From Theodoxus fluviatilis (taxonomy: Eukaryota; Mollusca; Gastropoda; Cycloneritida; Neritidae), in the NCBI GenBank assembly GCA_034096865.1, contig JAWQFJ010000549.1, positions 15,001-28,076 on the forward strand: 13,076 bases of DNA. Direction: 5' to 3'. Position 1 is the first letter of the stretch. Every line of letters starts with the position of its first letter. The position numbers and the translations under genes were made by a program. A model generated the notes under the pieces. The model did not search any database. It saw only the letters and a program-made list of their open reading frames with translations, and had not been told where the DNA came from. Positions 1 to 7,668 of the stretch are shown here, piece by piece.

Positions 1-1266
1 TCACAGGTGAATATATTTTCTCTTTAAGTCTGCCTGTGTGGAGGGATTAGGAGAAAAATTATGTATTGTTCAGAACCTACTAAACCTTTATAGTTAGGAT
101 GGTTTGTTGTTGTTGATATATTGTCGTTGATGTGTTTGGTTTTCTTCTTTCTGTAGTTTATCAAACTGATTGAACTCTGTTGCAAAATGTGCTTGAGCAG
201 ATGAGTGTATTTAGAGACTGACAATGATTGAGACCATTTCTATTTGACAGTTTAGTTATTACACAACAACAAAATGCCCCTTTAAAAGACCAATATTTAC
301 CCTGTGCTGAACACTACTCACCCTAGTCCTTTCCTCTTGCTTTCCTTTTGACAAGTTCTCACGGCATGGTTTTCCTGTGCCTTCCTTCCCCCCACTCATT
401 TATTCCACTTGACAAAAGGTCTGTGACCTGAGAAGTTGTATTTGCCGTCTTCATCTTTTGAATCTCCATGGAACGCAGTAAAGGAGCCGAGCTGACTTCA
501 AAAGCATTCAGTTTTCCTTGATTCGACGTTTCTTGGATCACGTACTCCACTACAGGACACGTCTTGGATTTCCCCACAATCTCATTGTTTTACTAATAAC
601 AAGTGACCGATGCCTGAGTGTGTGAATGAGATGTTAATCAAGGCACTGGTTCGGGCACAAGACAACAGAAAACAGTGCAATGGACGTATCAAGTGTTGCA
701 CTCTTTGTCAGGACAAAACAAACACAAACAACGAAAGGGCGAGGCTCGTCCTGTTTTTGAGGGGATGGCACAGACAAATGAAGTTATGCTTCGAGGTGAG
801 AACAAAACACTGAAAACGCGTAAAGGCGGACACATGTCATGGAAGCATAAACAGCAGAAAGCGGACAGAAGGTAGGGAGCAGTAGAGGGAAGGGAAGAGA
901 TTGCCAACAACAATAGCCAGGCTACATGGAGAGGAGGAGGATTTTTAGCCTTGGATGTTGAGTTCGTTAGGGTAAAATAATGCTGTGTCAACTGCAGTGA
1001 CCAGTCAGTACCTTGGTTAACATCTGTCTGATTATTAAAAAAACTTACACTCTATAAAGCCTAAATGGAGGGAGTAGAATACTCGAATGCGTCTTCCCTA
1101 AATGGACACGCCTCTTGCATGACTGCTTGCTGGTACGGTGACATGACGGTGGCTGTTGGGGCAAGTCGTGCTCTTTGACAGAGATTTCTTGTCTGTCTGT
1201 TCCTCCATTCGGCCATCCGTCCGTCTCTCCATCCATTCTTCCCTCTGTTCATCATCCGTCCTGGAG
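1..1266. other. Intron or upstream non-coding sequence, no gene recognised
   Basis: The next coding segment (from about 1267) already encodes the middle of a transporter membrane domain, so this stretch is most likely the preceding intron. Reading frames on both strands are short and show no recognisable protein. I looked for the expected upstream ABCC exon, which would end in a cytoplasmic-loop region rich in Lys, Tyr, Ala and Trp, and did not see it. The last 80 bases (about 1188-1262) are pyrimidine-rich, with degenerate CTGT, ATCC and TCCG tetranucleotides. They probably serve as the polypyrimidine tract of the following exon. Confidence 0.6.
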
Positions 1267-1415
1267 GCAAGAGACGGGAGGAGCAGGTGGCACTGGAGTG
1301 CGCCCTCTTCCTGCAGAGCATGACGGCGTCTTTGAGCCCTATGATCCCCATCTTTGCCTCCATCTTCATGTTTCTCAGCTACGTCCTGACCGGCAACAGG
1401 CTGACTAGCGCCAAG
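1267..1415 (+). CDS. ABC transporter subfamily C (ABCC5/11/12-like), partial: exon A, late TMD1 helix
   Basis: This internal exon encodes a charged cytoplasmic segment (KRREEQ) followed by a hydrophobic helix from the LFLQS motif to SYVLTG. It corresponds to about the fifth helix of the first transmembrane domain of MRP-type ABC exporters, which move organic anions, conjugates or cyclic nucleotides across membranes using ATP. A basic-acidic run, then LE-A--FLQS and a Pro-containing helix, is the pattern seen in the ABCC5/ABCC12 group. The donor after AAG is GTGGGT and leaves phase 0. The acceptor is uncertain: AG at 1265-1266 or at 1270-1271 both keep the frame from the RRE codons onward. Reading through the donor gives only low-complexity sequence. 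A run of G tracts starts 2 bp inside the intron. No start codon is expected here. Confidence 0.88.
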
Positions 1416-1417
1416 GT

Positions 1418-1450
1418 GGGTTGGGGGAGGGGGGGAAGGGAGGGAGGGAG
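1418..1450 (+). other. G-run tract with G-quadruplex potential beside a 5' splice site
   Basis: At least five runs of three or more G are separated by one or two bases, beginning directly after the GT of exon A's donor. The pattern fits a G-quadruplex. Intronic G runs near donors are known binding sites for hnRNP H/F-type splicing regulators. A regulatory role here is inference. Confidence 0.5.
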
Positions 1451-1633
1451 AGTATGTGTGCTTGCATGCATACGTGCTTGCGTGTGTATGTGCGTGTGTG
1501 TGTGATGTGCGCGTGCATGTGTGTGTGTATGTGTGTGGTTTGTTTGCGTGCGTGCACGGTGTGTGTGTGTTTGCGCGTGCGGGTGCATGTGTTAGTGCAT
1601 GTATATATATGTGTATACTCAAGCGCTTGCGCA

Positions 1634-1640
<7 letters not shown>

Positions 1641-1707
<67 letters not shown>
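1641..1707. repeat. (GT)n microsatellite
   Basis: This is an uninterrupted GT dinucleotide tract of about 33 units, preceded by about 180 bp of degenerate TG-rich sequence from 1457. It produces poly Cys-Val and Thr-His reading frames that are artefacts. Confidence 0.97.
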
Positions 1708-1709
<2 letters not shown>

Positions 1710-1898
1710 TACAGGTAGGGGCGCCCGTTTACAACCATGAGTACCTGCTCATGTGTACATGTGCACACTTCCCTGAATAAAGACTGTGCACATCTGTGTG
1801 GTAATGTGTAATGCATTTTCAGTTTTCAAAGTAGCTAATTGTGGTTTTGCATAATTTTCCGTTAAGTCTGATGTGCTAGTTGTGCGTGTGTATTGCAG

Positions 1899-2006
1899 GC
1901 CTTCACACTTATTTCGGTGCTGTACTCCATGAGCTTTGCACTCACCCTCATGATCTACGGCATTCGAACCCTCCTTGACGCCAAGATCTCAGCCCAGCGC
2001 TACCAG
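1899..2006 (+). CDS. ABC transporter subfamily C, partial: exon B, last TMD1 helix
   Basis: This exon has 36 codons, phase 0 at both ends, acceptor TATTGCAG and donor GTAGGT. It encodes AFTLISVLYSMSFALTLMIY, a hydrophobic helix, followed by the amphipathic stretch IRTLLDAKISAQRYQ. In MRP-type exporters this is the sixth helix of TMD1 and the start of the linker to NBD1. The AFT---V-YSM-FAL pattern and the closing 'A-IS-QR' correspond to the 'AFTV--VFNSM-FAL' and 'A-VAV-RF' stretches of ABCC5-type proteins. Joining exon A (…LTSAK) to this exon gives the expected LTSAKAFTLIS, which supports both splice sites. There is no stop or frameshift. Confidence 0.93.
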
Positions 2007-2636
2007 GTAGGTGCTCTGTCTCCAGACGAAAGCATCTGTTACGACCGTCTCCTTTGCACTGTCGGGAGATAAAGGGGTTCTTCTAGCTTGCAACAGGTAA
2101 ATTGAAAATCATGAGGTGGTCGGTTTTCGAAAAGCTGTATTCGTTCAATTGTCAACTCACAGCACCACAGCAGGGACTGACGAGTCTTCGCTCTCACCAT
2201 AAAACGCTGTTCGTCACTTTCGGAATTAAATTCCAGGACTCGCTCACGAAGAGGACTCGTAGCTTGGTTCTTGCACTCGTGGCTCGGTTGTTCACCCATA
2301 CTCTCCTCTGTCGATCACGCAACTGTTTATATAACCTCTCGAATAATTCCAGAAAAATCTTCAACGGTACCAACATTTCTAATGCTCTACAACACATCCA
2401 CTCAGTGTCTTGCATTTCAAACCTGGCATGCAGATGCTGGAGATAGGTGTTACTGTTTCCACTGCTGTAGAGAGGCTTAACCAGTGAACGCCAAAACAGA
2501 TGTGGACAACTGGAAGAGGGTTTTGGTGAAGGATCTTGAAATGTCCCTGTTCAAATGTTGCACTTCTAGACTTTTTCATTGTTTGTAATTACATGGGTGT
2601 TTGTCGACTGCATTGCGAGGAAATGACTGTTTGCAG
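2007..2636 (+). other. Intron B-C, no gene recognised
   Basis: This intron runs GTAGGT to TTTGCAG. It has open frames on both strands (2102-2446 plus, 2039-2299 minus) with no recognisable protein content. An imperfect inverted repeat pairs 2180-2190 with 2247-2260, and a small palindrome (GGAAT-TAA-ATTCC) lies at 2222-2234 between the arms. This may be a fragment of an undefined dispersed repeat. Confidence 0.7.
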
Positions 2637-2739
2637 GAAGTTTTGATGCTGGAGGAAATTGAACCCAAGCCTCCACCAGCAGAAGACGAGTGTGCCATCG
2701 TATTCGAAGGGAGCAGTTTTTCCTGGGATGAAGAAATGG
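2637..2739 (+). CDS. ABC transporter subfamily C, partial: exon C, linker to NBD1
   Basis: This exon has 34 codons plus one base (intron phase 1), acceptor TTTGCAG and donor GTACGT. It encodes [18 protein letters not shown], the usual 'F/L-LEE' end of the TMD1-NBD1 linker. [16 protein letters not shown] follows and is the first beta strand of the nucleotide-binding domain. Its aromatic residue in FSW is the A-loop-type position that stacks on adenine in ABC proteins. The one-base overhang G joins the AC of exon D to make an Asp codon. This phase match, across an intron holding a retrotransposon fragment, is strong support for the model. In ABCC5-type proteins an acidic or basic insertion follows this strand, as it does here. 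Confidence 0.93.
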
Positions 2740-2930
2740 GTACGTCTGTCCTCTAGTGTGAGGTTGTCCGTTCTCCTTCTCTTTGTTGCTTTGACGTGTG
2801 TGCCGTCTCGGGATGCCCTCTGCCCTTGCAGCTCTCTAGAGGAAAAGGAAAAGAAGTTCTTACAACAAATGTTTCATTTACTCTTTTCATCAGGTGTGCT
2901 GTATGTAAAGAGAAGTTTCTTTCATATGTA

Positions 2931-2934
<4 letters not shown>

Positions 2935-2988
<54 letters not shown>

Positions 2989-3001
2989 GCAGGTGTGGTT
3001 T

Positions 3002-3037
<36 letters not shown>

Positions 3038-3082
3038 GCAGGTGTGGTTTGGTGTGTGTATGTGTGTGTGTGTGTGTGTGTG
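2935..3082. repeat. Compound (TG)n with duplicated TTTTGCAGGTGTGG spacer
   Basis: Three TG tracts (about 2935-2984, 3004-3033 and 3051-3082) are separated by two identical 19-base spacers at 2985-3003 and 3034-3052. Each spacer contains TTTTGCAG, a good match to a 3' splice site end. The spacing is 49 bp, so part of the tract arose by tandem duplication of a spacer-plus-TG unit. Confidence 0.95.
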
Positions 3083-3436
3083 ACAAAGGGGAAAAAGAGA
3101 TACAAAGACTCTCTCAAGAAAGCCCTCATCTCCTGCAACATCGATCCCCGACAGTGGACCTCCGTCGCTGCTGACAGAGATGCCTGGCCCCACACCATCA
3201 ATGAAGCCACAGCAGTGTTGGAGAGCTCCTGCAGGGACACACTGAAGGAGACGCGCCAGAGGAGAAAAAACCGAGAGGGCGTCATGCTAGACCCTGGCCG
3301 GATCTTCCCCTGCGGCCGCTGTGGTCACTGTGGTCGGGCTTGCCGGTCCTGTATCGGCCTGTACAGTCACCAAAGTGTCTGGGGTGGACGGGGACAGCAC
3401 CGTCAACTCATCTTCGTTCGCGAAGCAACGCCATAG
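3083..3436 (+). mobile_element. 5'-truncated non-LTR retrotransposon: C-terminal ORF tail with zinc knuckle
   Basis: One open frame runs from the TG tract to a TAG at 3434-3436. It contains the block [12 protein letters not shown], then a segment with W, 'ADRDAW' and a Lys/Arg-rich run (KETRQRRKNREG), then a Cys-rich end with C-G-H-C-G-R-A-C and IGLYSH. From family knowledge this order (GGQ-KRYKD-LK… W…DR--W …RRK… C--C-R-C-SRIGL-SH) is the region downstream of the reverse transcriptase in many non-LTR elements of molluscs, corals and fish. Only the tail is present, as expected for a 5'-truncated insertion. The second zinc-ligand histidine appears lost (SVWG where a Arg-Thr-His-like end is usual). 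It is followed by TAGTAATAGTAG and an AT tract that may be the element's simple-repeat 3' end. The clade cannot be assigned from this fragment. Confidence 0.75.
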
Positions 3437-3444
3437 TAATAGTA

Positions 3445-3449
<5 letters not shown>

Positions 3450-3497
<48 letters not shown>

Positions 3498-3521
3498 GTG
3501 TGTGTGTGTGTGTGTGTGTGA
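3450..3521. repeat. (TA)n then (GT)n microsatellite
   Basis: A TA tract of about 24 units with one CA interruption runs directly into about 11 GT units. It follows the retrotransposon tail and may have grown from its 3' end. Confidence 0.95.
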
Positions 3522-3554
3522 TATCATTTGACTGTTTGTGTATATTGTGGACAG

Positions 3555-3727
3555 ACGACAAGGAGGAGGAGGAGGACGAGCTGCTGCTGAGTCTGACTGC
3601 CACGGAGCTGGCGGAGCTGCGCGCCAGGAAGCCCCTGCACAACGAACTCCCGTCTGAGGAGCGCCGGAAGAGTACCAAGTCCCAGGCCACCTGGCACCTG
3701 GCTGACATCAACCTCCGCCTCAAGAAG
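3555..3727 (+). CDS. ABC transporter subfamily C, partial: exon D, acidic insertion and NBD1 strands
   Basis: This exon is 173 bases and enters in phase 1 (AC completes Asp with the G of exon C). The donor is AAG/GTGGGC, phase 0. It encodes DDKEEEEDELLLSL, an acidic stretch, then a Lys/Arg/Glu-rich helix-like segment (TATELAELRARK…SEERRKSTKSQ), and ends ATWHLADINLRLKK. The last part is the beta strand just before Walker A, which exon E continues as GQLIGICG. ABCC5-type transporters carry a charged insertion of about 60 residues at this same place, between the first NBD1 strand and the 'L--I-L-I--G' strand. That is one reason for placing the gene in that clade. The frame stays open past the donor into a Glu-rich minisatellite, so intron retention would add about 297 codons before a stop at 4616-4618. 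Confidence 0.9.
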
Positions 3728-3736
3728 GTGGGCTGG

Positions 3737-4576
3737 CAGCAGCATCAGGAGGAAGAGATCAAGGAGGAGTATAGGGGACAGCAGCATGAGGAGGAAGAGA
3801 TCAAGGAGGAGTATAGGGGACAGCAGCATGAGGAGGAAGAGATCAAGGAGGAGTATAGGGGACAGCAGCATGAGGAGGAAGAGATCAAGGAGGAGTATAG
3901 GGGACAGCAGCATGAGGAGGAAGAGATCAAGGAGGAGTATAGGGGACAGCAGCATGAGGAGGAAGAGATCAAGGAGGAGTATTGGGGACAGCAGCATCAG
4001 GAGGAAGAGATCAAGGAGGAGTATAGGGGACAGCAGCATGAGGAGGAAGAGATCAAGGAGGAGTATAGGGGACAGCAGCATCAGGAGGAAGAGATCAAGG
4101 AGGAGTATAGGGGACAGCAGCATGAGGAGGAAGAGATCAAGGAGGAGTATAGGGGACAGCAGCATCAGGAGGAAGAGATCAAGGAGGAGTATAGGGGACA
4201 GCAGCATGAGGAGGAAGAGATCAAGGAGGAGTATAGGGGACAGCAGCATCAGGAGGAAGAGATCAAGGAGGAGTATAGGGGACAGCAGCTTGAGGAGGAA
4301 GAGATCAAGGAGGAGTATAGGGGACAGCAGCATCAGGAGGAAGAGATCAAGGAGGAGTATAGGGGACAGCAGCATCAGGAGGAAGAGATCAAGGAGGAGT
4401 ATAGGGGACAGCAGCATGAGGAGGAAGAGATCAAGGAGGAGTATAGGGGACAGCAGCATGAGGAGGAAGAGATCAAGGAGGAGTATAGGGGGCAGCAGCA
4501 TCAGGAGGAAGAGATCAAGGAGGAGTATAGGGGACAGCAGCATGAGGAGGAAGAGATCAAGGAGGAGGATAGGGAA
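3737..4576 (+). repeat. 42-bp minisatellite, 20 units, open in frame with exon D
   Basis: Twenty tandem units of exactly 42 bp begin 9 bp after exon D's donor. In the exon's frame each unit reads QQHEEEEIKEEYRG, with H-E or H-Q as the main variation. Single changes give one Trp-for-Arg (unit 6), one Leu-for-His (unit 14) and Asp-Arg-Glu at the end (unit 20). Units 7 to 14 alternate Gln and Glu types, which suggests an 84-bp dimer was amplified. Because 42 is divisible by 3, several other frames on both strands are also open (Leu-rich on minus, Arg/Ser-rich on plus). Openness alone is therefore weak evidence for translation. The + strand is strongly purine-biased, with GAGGAGGAAGAG-type motifs resembling exonic splicing enhancers. 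Confidence 0.97.
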
Positions 4577-4760
4577 CAGCAGCAGCAACAGCATGACGGA
4601 GGAGGAGAACGAGAATAGGAGAGGGGGAAAGGACCAGGCGGGAGGGGGAGGGAGGAGGGTTACGAGGGGAGGGAAGAGTCCAGGAGAACGGGGATTGGGA
4701 AGGGGCGGTGCTGGAGAGGGAGTAGGGGGACGTGGATGGAGGGTTAGGGGAGGCTTCAAG
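4577..4760 (+). other. G-rich purine tract with G-quadruplex motif
   Basis: The + strand is dominated by GGGA and GAGG runs. At 4640-4659 four G runs with loops of one to four bases fit the G-quadruplex pattern. Together with the minisatellite this gives about 1 kb of purine-biased sequence, a configuration known to favour R-loops or triplex structures. Whether it forms one here is inference. Confidence 0.6.
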
Positions 4761-4785
4761 GAATTTTTGCTGGCAAGAATACTAG

Positions 4786-4905
4786 TCACTGCTCCGGATT
4801 ACTTTAATGCTATTTTCCATCATACCTATCAAAAAGAGTTTTGCATCCCCTTAAAAACTGAGCTTTAATACGACCCTTTCTGTATGTTCCTTTCAAGTAT
4901 AACAA
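4786..4905 (+). repeat. SINE-like repeat, 3' part only
   Basis: By eye this segment aligns with the 3' halves of the sequences at 4994-5235 and 7669-7855. Shared blocks are TTTTCCATC, GCATCYCCTT, a run of A, a GAGC/GGGC-TTTAATACGACC-type block and TGTTCCTTT. It lacks the tRNA-like head. Confidence 0.45.
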
Positions 4906-4993
4906 TACCTTCGCGCTTCCACAGAGCTTCCCTGCAGCAGTGCATTCATCACAGGCGAATGACTAACTACACTGACAATCAAATCTTTTTTCA

Positions 4994-5235
4994 AAATCGC
5001 GATTTGGCGTAGTGGCTCGAACTGTTGGCAGTTGTGCGAGGCGATCAGATGCCGTGGTTCAGTGCTAAATAAAGAATTTAAATTAAAAAAAACAGATGCC
5101 GTGGTTCAGTGCCTGCTTAGGATGAGTTGACTGCTTTCCATCAATACCATCTCAACCATTTGTGTGTCCTCTAAAAAAAAGGAGCGTTAACAAGACCCTT
5201 TCTATGTGTTCCTTTACTGATATTTTGAAGAAGTG
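4994..5235 (+). repeat. tRNA-like SINE copy with Pol III A-box and B-box-like motif
   Basis: The head reads GATTTGGCGTAGTGGCTCGA. TGGCGTAGTGG at 5005-5015 matches the Pol III A-box (TGGCNNAGTGG), and GGTTCAGTGC at 5056-5065 resembles the B-box GGTTCGANNCC. The 51-bp spacing is close to that in tRNA genes. The body matches another copy at 7669-7855. A 27-bp A-rich insert at 5066-5092 interrupts it and duplicates a 20-base stretch. The tRNA of origin cannot be stated. Confidence 0.55.
5046..5112. repeat. 20-bp direct repeat flanking a 27-bp A-rich insert
   Basis: Positions 5046-5065 and 5093-5112 are identical (CAGATGCCGTGG…). Between them lies a short insert with AATAAA and a terminal run of eight A. 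This is the layout of a target site duplication around a retroposed, almost completely 5'-truncated poly(A) tail. Simple tandem duplication is the alternative. Confidence 0.6.
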
Positions 5236-5746
5236 TTTGGTTGGGCAGCGAATGTTCTTGTGTGGCAAGGCAAAGAGGCTTGTCAGATAGAAAGTAATTT
5301 CATTGCAGAGCTACACGAAAGTTTCATTATCGTGGCATTAAAAAAGAAGATAATAATTCGTTCATGAGCTGTGAGAACAACAATATCGTGCATTTACCTC
5401 ATCATTTCCTTGTCACATTGGCAAGCTGACTCTCCATTTCTGGGTTGTTCTGATGTCATTGCAGAGTAAAGTGGCAGATTAGAAACCTTTTATCTCTTTA
5501 GTCTCTTGCTGATTGGCAGTTTTCTTTTAATAGTAGGTTTGACAGTTTTTTAGAGTTTGAGTTGTGATAATGTCCATTGCATGCAGATACAAAGTGAAAC
5601 CAAACACAGAAATGTTTTAGTTATAGCATCACTGCTGTTTGTAAATTAGTAGGAGTTCTCTGTTTTTAATTAAGAAAACCCTGATCATTGGAACCATTTG
5701 AATTCACTGCATTGGTTGGCTAATGGATTTTTGGTTTATATTCCAG

Positions 5747-5818
5747 GGACAGCTGATTGGCATTTGCGGGATGAAAGGAAGTGGAAAATCTTCTCTGTTG
5801 TCTGCAATCCTAGGAAGG
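5747..5818 (+). CDS. ABC transporter subfamily C, partial: exon E, Walker A of NBD1
   Basis: This exon has 24 codons, phase 0 at both ends, acceptor TTCCAG and donor GTATGC. It encodes GQLIGICG followed by the Walker A P-loop GMKGSGKSS, which matches GxxGxGK(S/T), and then LLSAILGR. The P-loop lysine binds the beta and gamma phosphates of ATP. The 'GICG' before the loop and 'SAILG' after it are typical of the ABCC5/11/12 group; ABCC4-type proteins usually have A-V-V-G-P there. Joining to exon D (LRLKK) and exon F (MTTLEGS) restores a continuous domain. Despite its small size, the conserved P-loop and two good splice sites make it secure. Confidence 0.96.
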
Positions 5819-5914
5819 GTATGCCCTTTGACCCGAGCGTTATGCATCGTGTGTGATATCGCACAGTTAGAGGTCAAGTTATAGCCCATGTTTAATTTTT
5901 CATGCAGCGCTATG

Positions 5915-6005
5915 TAAAAGTTTGCTCTGCCATCACATTGGTATATGAGTCCCCGAACAAAAATGGAACTTTAACACGACCTGTCTTCCTTTACAAAGTT
6001 ATAAA
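5915..6005 (+). repeat. Degenerate SINE-like 3' fragment
   Basis: Patchy similarity to the repeats at 4786 and 4994 includes the ACTTTAACACGACC and CTTCCTTTAC blocks and an AGTCCCC stretch at the matching distance. The copy is probably old and truncated. Confidence 0.3.
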
Positions 6006-6836
6006 AATGTCACATTAGTATATTTTATAGATACATATTACTTAGACTTCCAGAGAGTGCACTTGTGTTATCAAATTTGCGTTATGAACGCAGTTGATTT
6101 TCAAATGTTCAACTCTTTTAATCTGTTTGTGATAGATTACTTATAGCATCCATGTACATCTCTCGTCTCATTGGTGTGAGTCATGGTGGCGTTGTTTGGC
6201 CGGCTGACCAGTATTGAGTCTTTGGGTTATCAATTTGTAGTAGCAGCAATCAAAATGTCGGTCCTTATATTACGTTTGTGACATATAACCCCATTTGGGT
6301 ATTATCACCACTTTTGTTATTGTTGGGTTGTGACTGAATCTGAATTTACTCTAAATGCTATTTCCAATTATGAAAACCGTTTTAAAATAGGACCATAACA
6401 TGTGGATTTGTTGGCTGTTGAAGATGCTGCCCTCGAGAATCGACATTAGAGGAAATGATGTCAGAGTGATTGGAAGTTTTCTCTCACGATTTACACACTA
6501 GTCGGTCAAACCTGGCCAGACATTGACTGTCTGTTTCATTCCAGCCAAAACGCCACACATTCTCGTTGATGAGATAACAGACTCTCATGGATGTAAGAAT
6601 GGAAGCATTTCATTAATTGGAGAAGGAAAAAGATGATCGAAAATACACGGTTGTAGTTTTTTTTCCATCACTACTGGATAGGATTGGTGCTGTAAAAGCA
6701 ATGTTTAGCACACGTGATAATAACATAAGAAGATTCCTCGCAGCAACATGGAAATGAGTGATTTGTGAAGCAGCTGGAACGAAAATCTCAATATTGACAA
6801 CCTACAAACATACTCGCATGCATGCACCCATCCATT

Positions 6837-6856
6837 CACACACACATACACACACA

Positions 6857-6909
<53 letters not shown>
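6837..6909. repeat. (CA)n microsatellite
   Basis: This is a CA tract of about 36 units with a few imperfections near the start (TA, AA). Confidence 0.96.
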
Positions 6910-6911
<2 letters not shown>

Positions 6912-7141
6912 TGGACAAAATCATCCAAATGGAGACGAAACGTTCAGTCTAAAAACTGGAAACTGCCCTGAGTCGTGATGCATTATGCTTTCTGCACACT
7001 AAGGCCACTTTTGGTCGCCTTGATTGCTTTGATGGATGACAAAGCAGGACAAATCCGAACCTCCATTTTGACCTTTTCCCCGAGACCCTGCGTCTTTGTG
7101 GTGTTGTTGGGGGCCCTGATGACGCATCGTCCACGCTGCAG

Positions 7142-7339
7142 ATGACAACGCTGGAGGGGTCGGTGGCGGTGGGGGGCAAGGTGGCCTACGCCAGTCAGGA
7201 GCCCTGGATCTTCAACGGCAACGCTGTAGACAACATCCTGTTTGGCCAGGAGCTGGACAAGGACCGCTACCAGGCCGTGGTGGAGGCGTGCGGCCTGGCC
7301 AAGGACTTCGAGACCTTCAGCGCCGGGGACAGGGTGGAG
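7142..7339 (+). CDS. ABC transporter subfamily C, partial: exon F, Q-loop region of NBD1
   Basis: This exon has 66 codons, phase 0 at both ends, acceptor ACGCTGCAG and donor GTAGGC. It encodes MTTLEGSVAVGGKVAYASQEPWIFNG and so on. The Q-loop glutamine is codon 19 in SQEPW; it senses the gamma phosphate and couples NBD to TMD. NAVDNILFG, the standard 'NILFG' block, follows, then DKDRYQAVVEACGLAKDFETF and GDRVE. 'M-LEGSVAV' and 'ACGL-KD' correspond closely to ABCC5/ABCC12 NBD1. The exon is GC-rich compared with the introns. Reading past the donor gives a stop after four codons. The next exon supplies IGDRG, completing the usual E-IGDRG before the signature. Confidence 0.96.
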
Positions 7340-7668
7340 GTAGGCGTCGTTTAACATGCACGGCAGCGGTGAGTGTGTGCTGCTGCTGGTGGTATGGAGT
7401 CTTGCAGTGGGACTTGGCTTTGAAACGACTCTGTGCATATGAAATCTTTATGATTCTAGGCATACGTAATCAGCAATGCCATGCATATGGAATCGGTAGA
7501 TGTTTGCATTGTTGCTCTTTATGTCATTGCGTCAGATCGTTGTTGTCATTGTAGAGTATGAAATGTCAAAGGTGGAAAATATGCAGCAGTTAAGTCATAC
7601 CAAGAAGGGGCTGACCCATAGCACCCATTCTCGTCACGTGATTGCCAACACTGATGAACGCATCTTTT

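Larger units (their letters stand above)
1416..1898 (+). other. Intron A-B with G-run block and TG-rich microsatellite
   Basis: This intron starts GTGGGT and ends TTGCAG. Its first 35 bases are G-rich, followed by degenerate TG/TATG repeats (about 1457-1640) and a near-perfect GT tract. The rest (1710-1898) has no recognisable feature. An AATAAA at about 1774 lies inside the intron and is not taken as a polyadenylation signal. Confidence 0.8.
2740..3554 (+). other. Intron C-D, filled by microsatellites and a retrotransposon tail
   Basis: In order, this intron holds about 190 bp of unremarkable sequence, a TG block with a duplicated non-repeat spacer, a non-LTR retrotransposon coding tail, an AT tract, a short TG tract, and the acceptor GTGGACAG of exon D. 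The acceptor lacks a strong polypyrimidine run. It is chosen because the phase and protein continuity fit. Confidence 0.8.
3728..5746 (+). other. Intron D-E with minisatellite, purine tract and SINE-like repeats
   Basis: This intron of 2,019 bp runs GTGGGC to ATATTCCAG. The first kilobase is almost entirely purine-biased on the + strand (minisatellite plus G-rich tract). It is followed by SINE-family sequence (4786-5235) and about 500 bp with no recognisable feature up to exon E. Confidence 0.85.
5819..7141 (+). other. Intron E-F, no gene; SINE-like fragment and CA microsatellite
   Basis: This intron runs GTATGC to ACGCTGCAG. A segment at about 5915-6005 resembles the 3' part of the SINE family (GAACTTTAACACGACC, CTTCCTTTAC), but weakly. 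The middle (6005-6830) holds nothing I recognise. A CA tract lies at 6837-6909. The 100 bases before exon F are pyrimidine-rich and suit an acceptor. Confidence 0.75.

Noticed and set aside
359..577. 72-codon minus-strand frame as a small gene
   Set aside because: It has no recognisable domain, no supporting signals, and a length expected by chance.
1421..1740. Cys/Val-rich and Thr/His-rich frames over the TG tracts
   Set aside because: These are translations of dinucleotide repeats with no protein features. The same holds at 2753-3193 and 6758-6952.
1774..1779. AATAAA as a polyadenylation signal (also at 5068 and 10030)
   Set aside because: All lie in introns between or after coding exons that join in frame; none is near a stop codon of the gene.
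3524..4789. 421-codon leucine-rich frame on the minus strand and 360-codon Arg/Ser-rich frame on the plus strand
   Set aside because: Both are shadow frames of the 42-bp minisatellite. The minus frame also runs antisense over a real exon.
7142..7354. The ATG at 7142 as a translation start
   Set aside because: It is the first codon after a good acceptor (ACGCTGCAG) and continues the protein from the Walker A exon; an NBD starting there would lack its P-loop.
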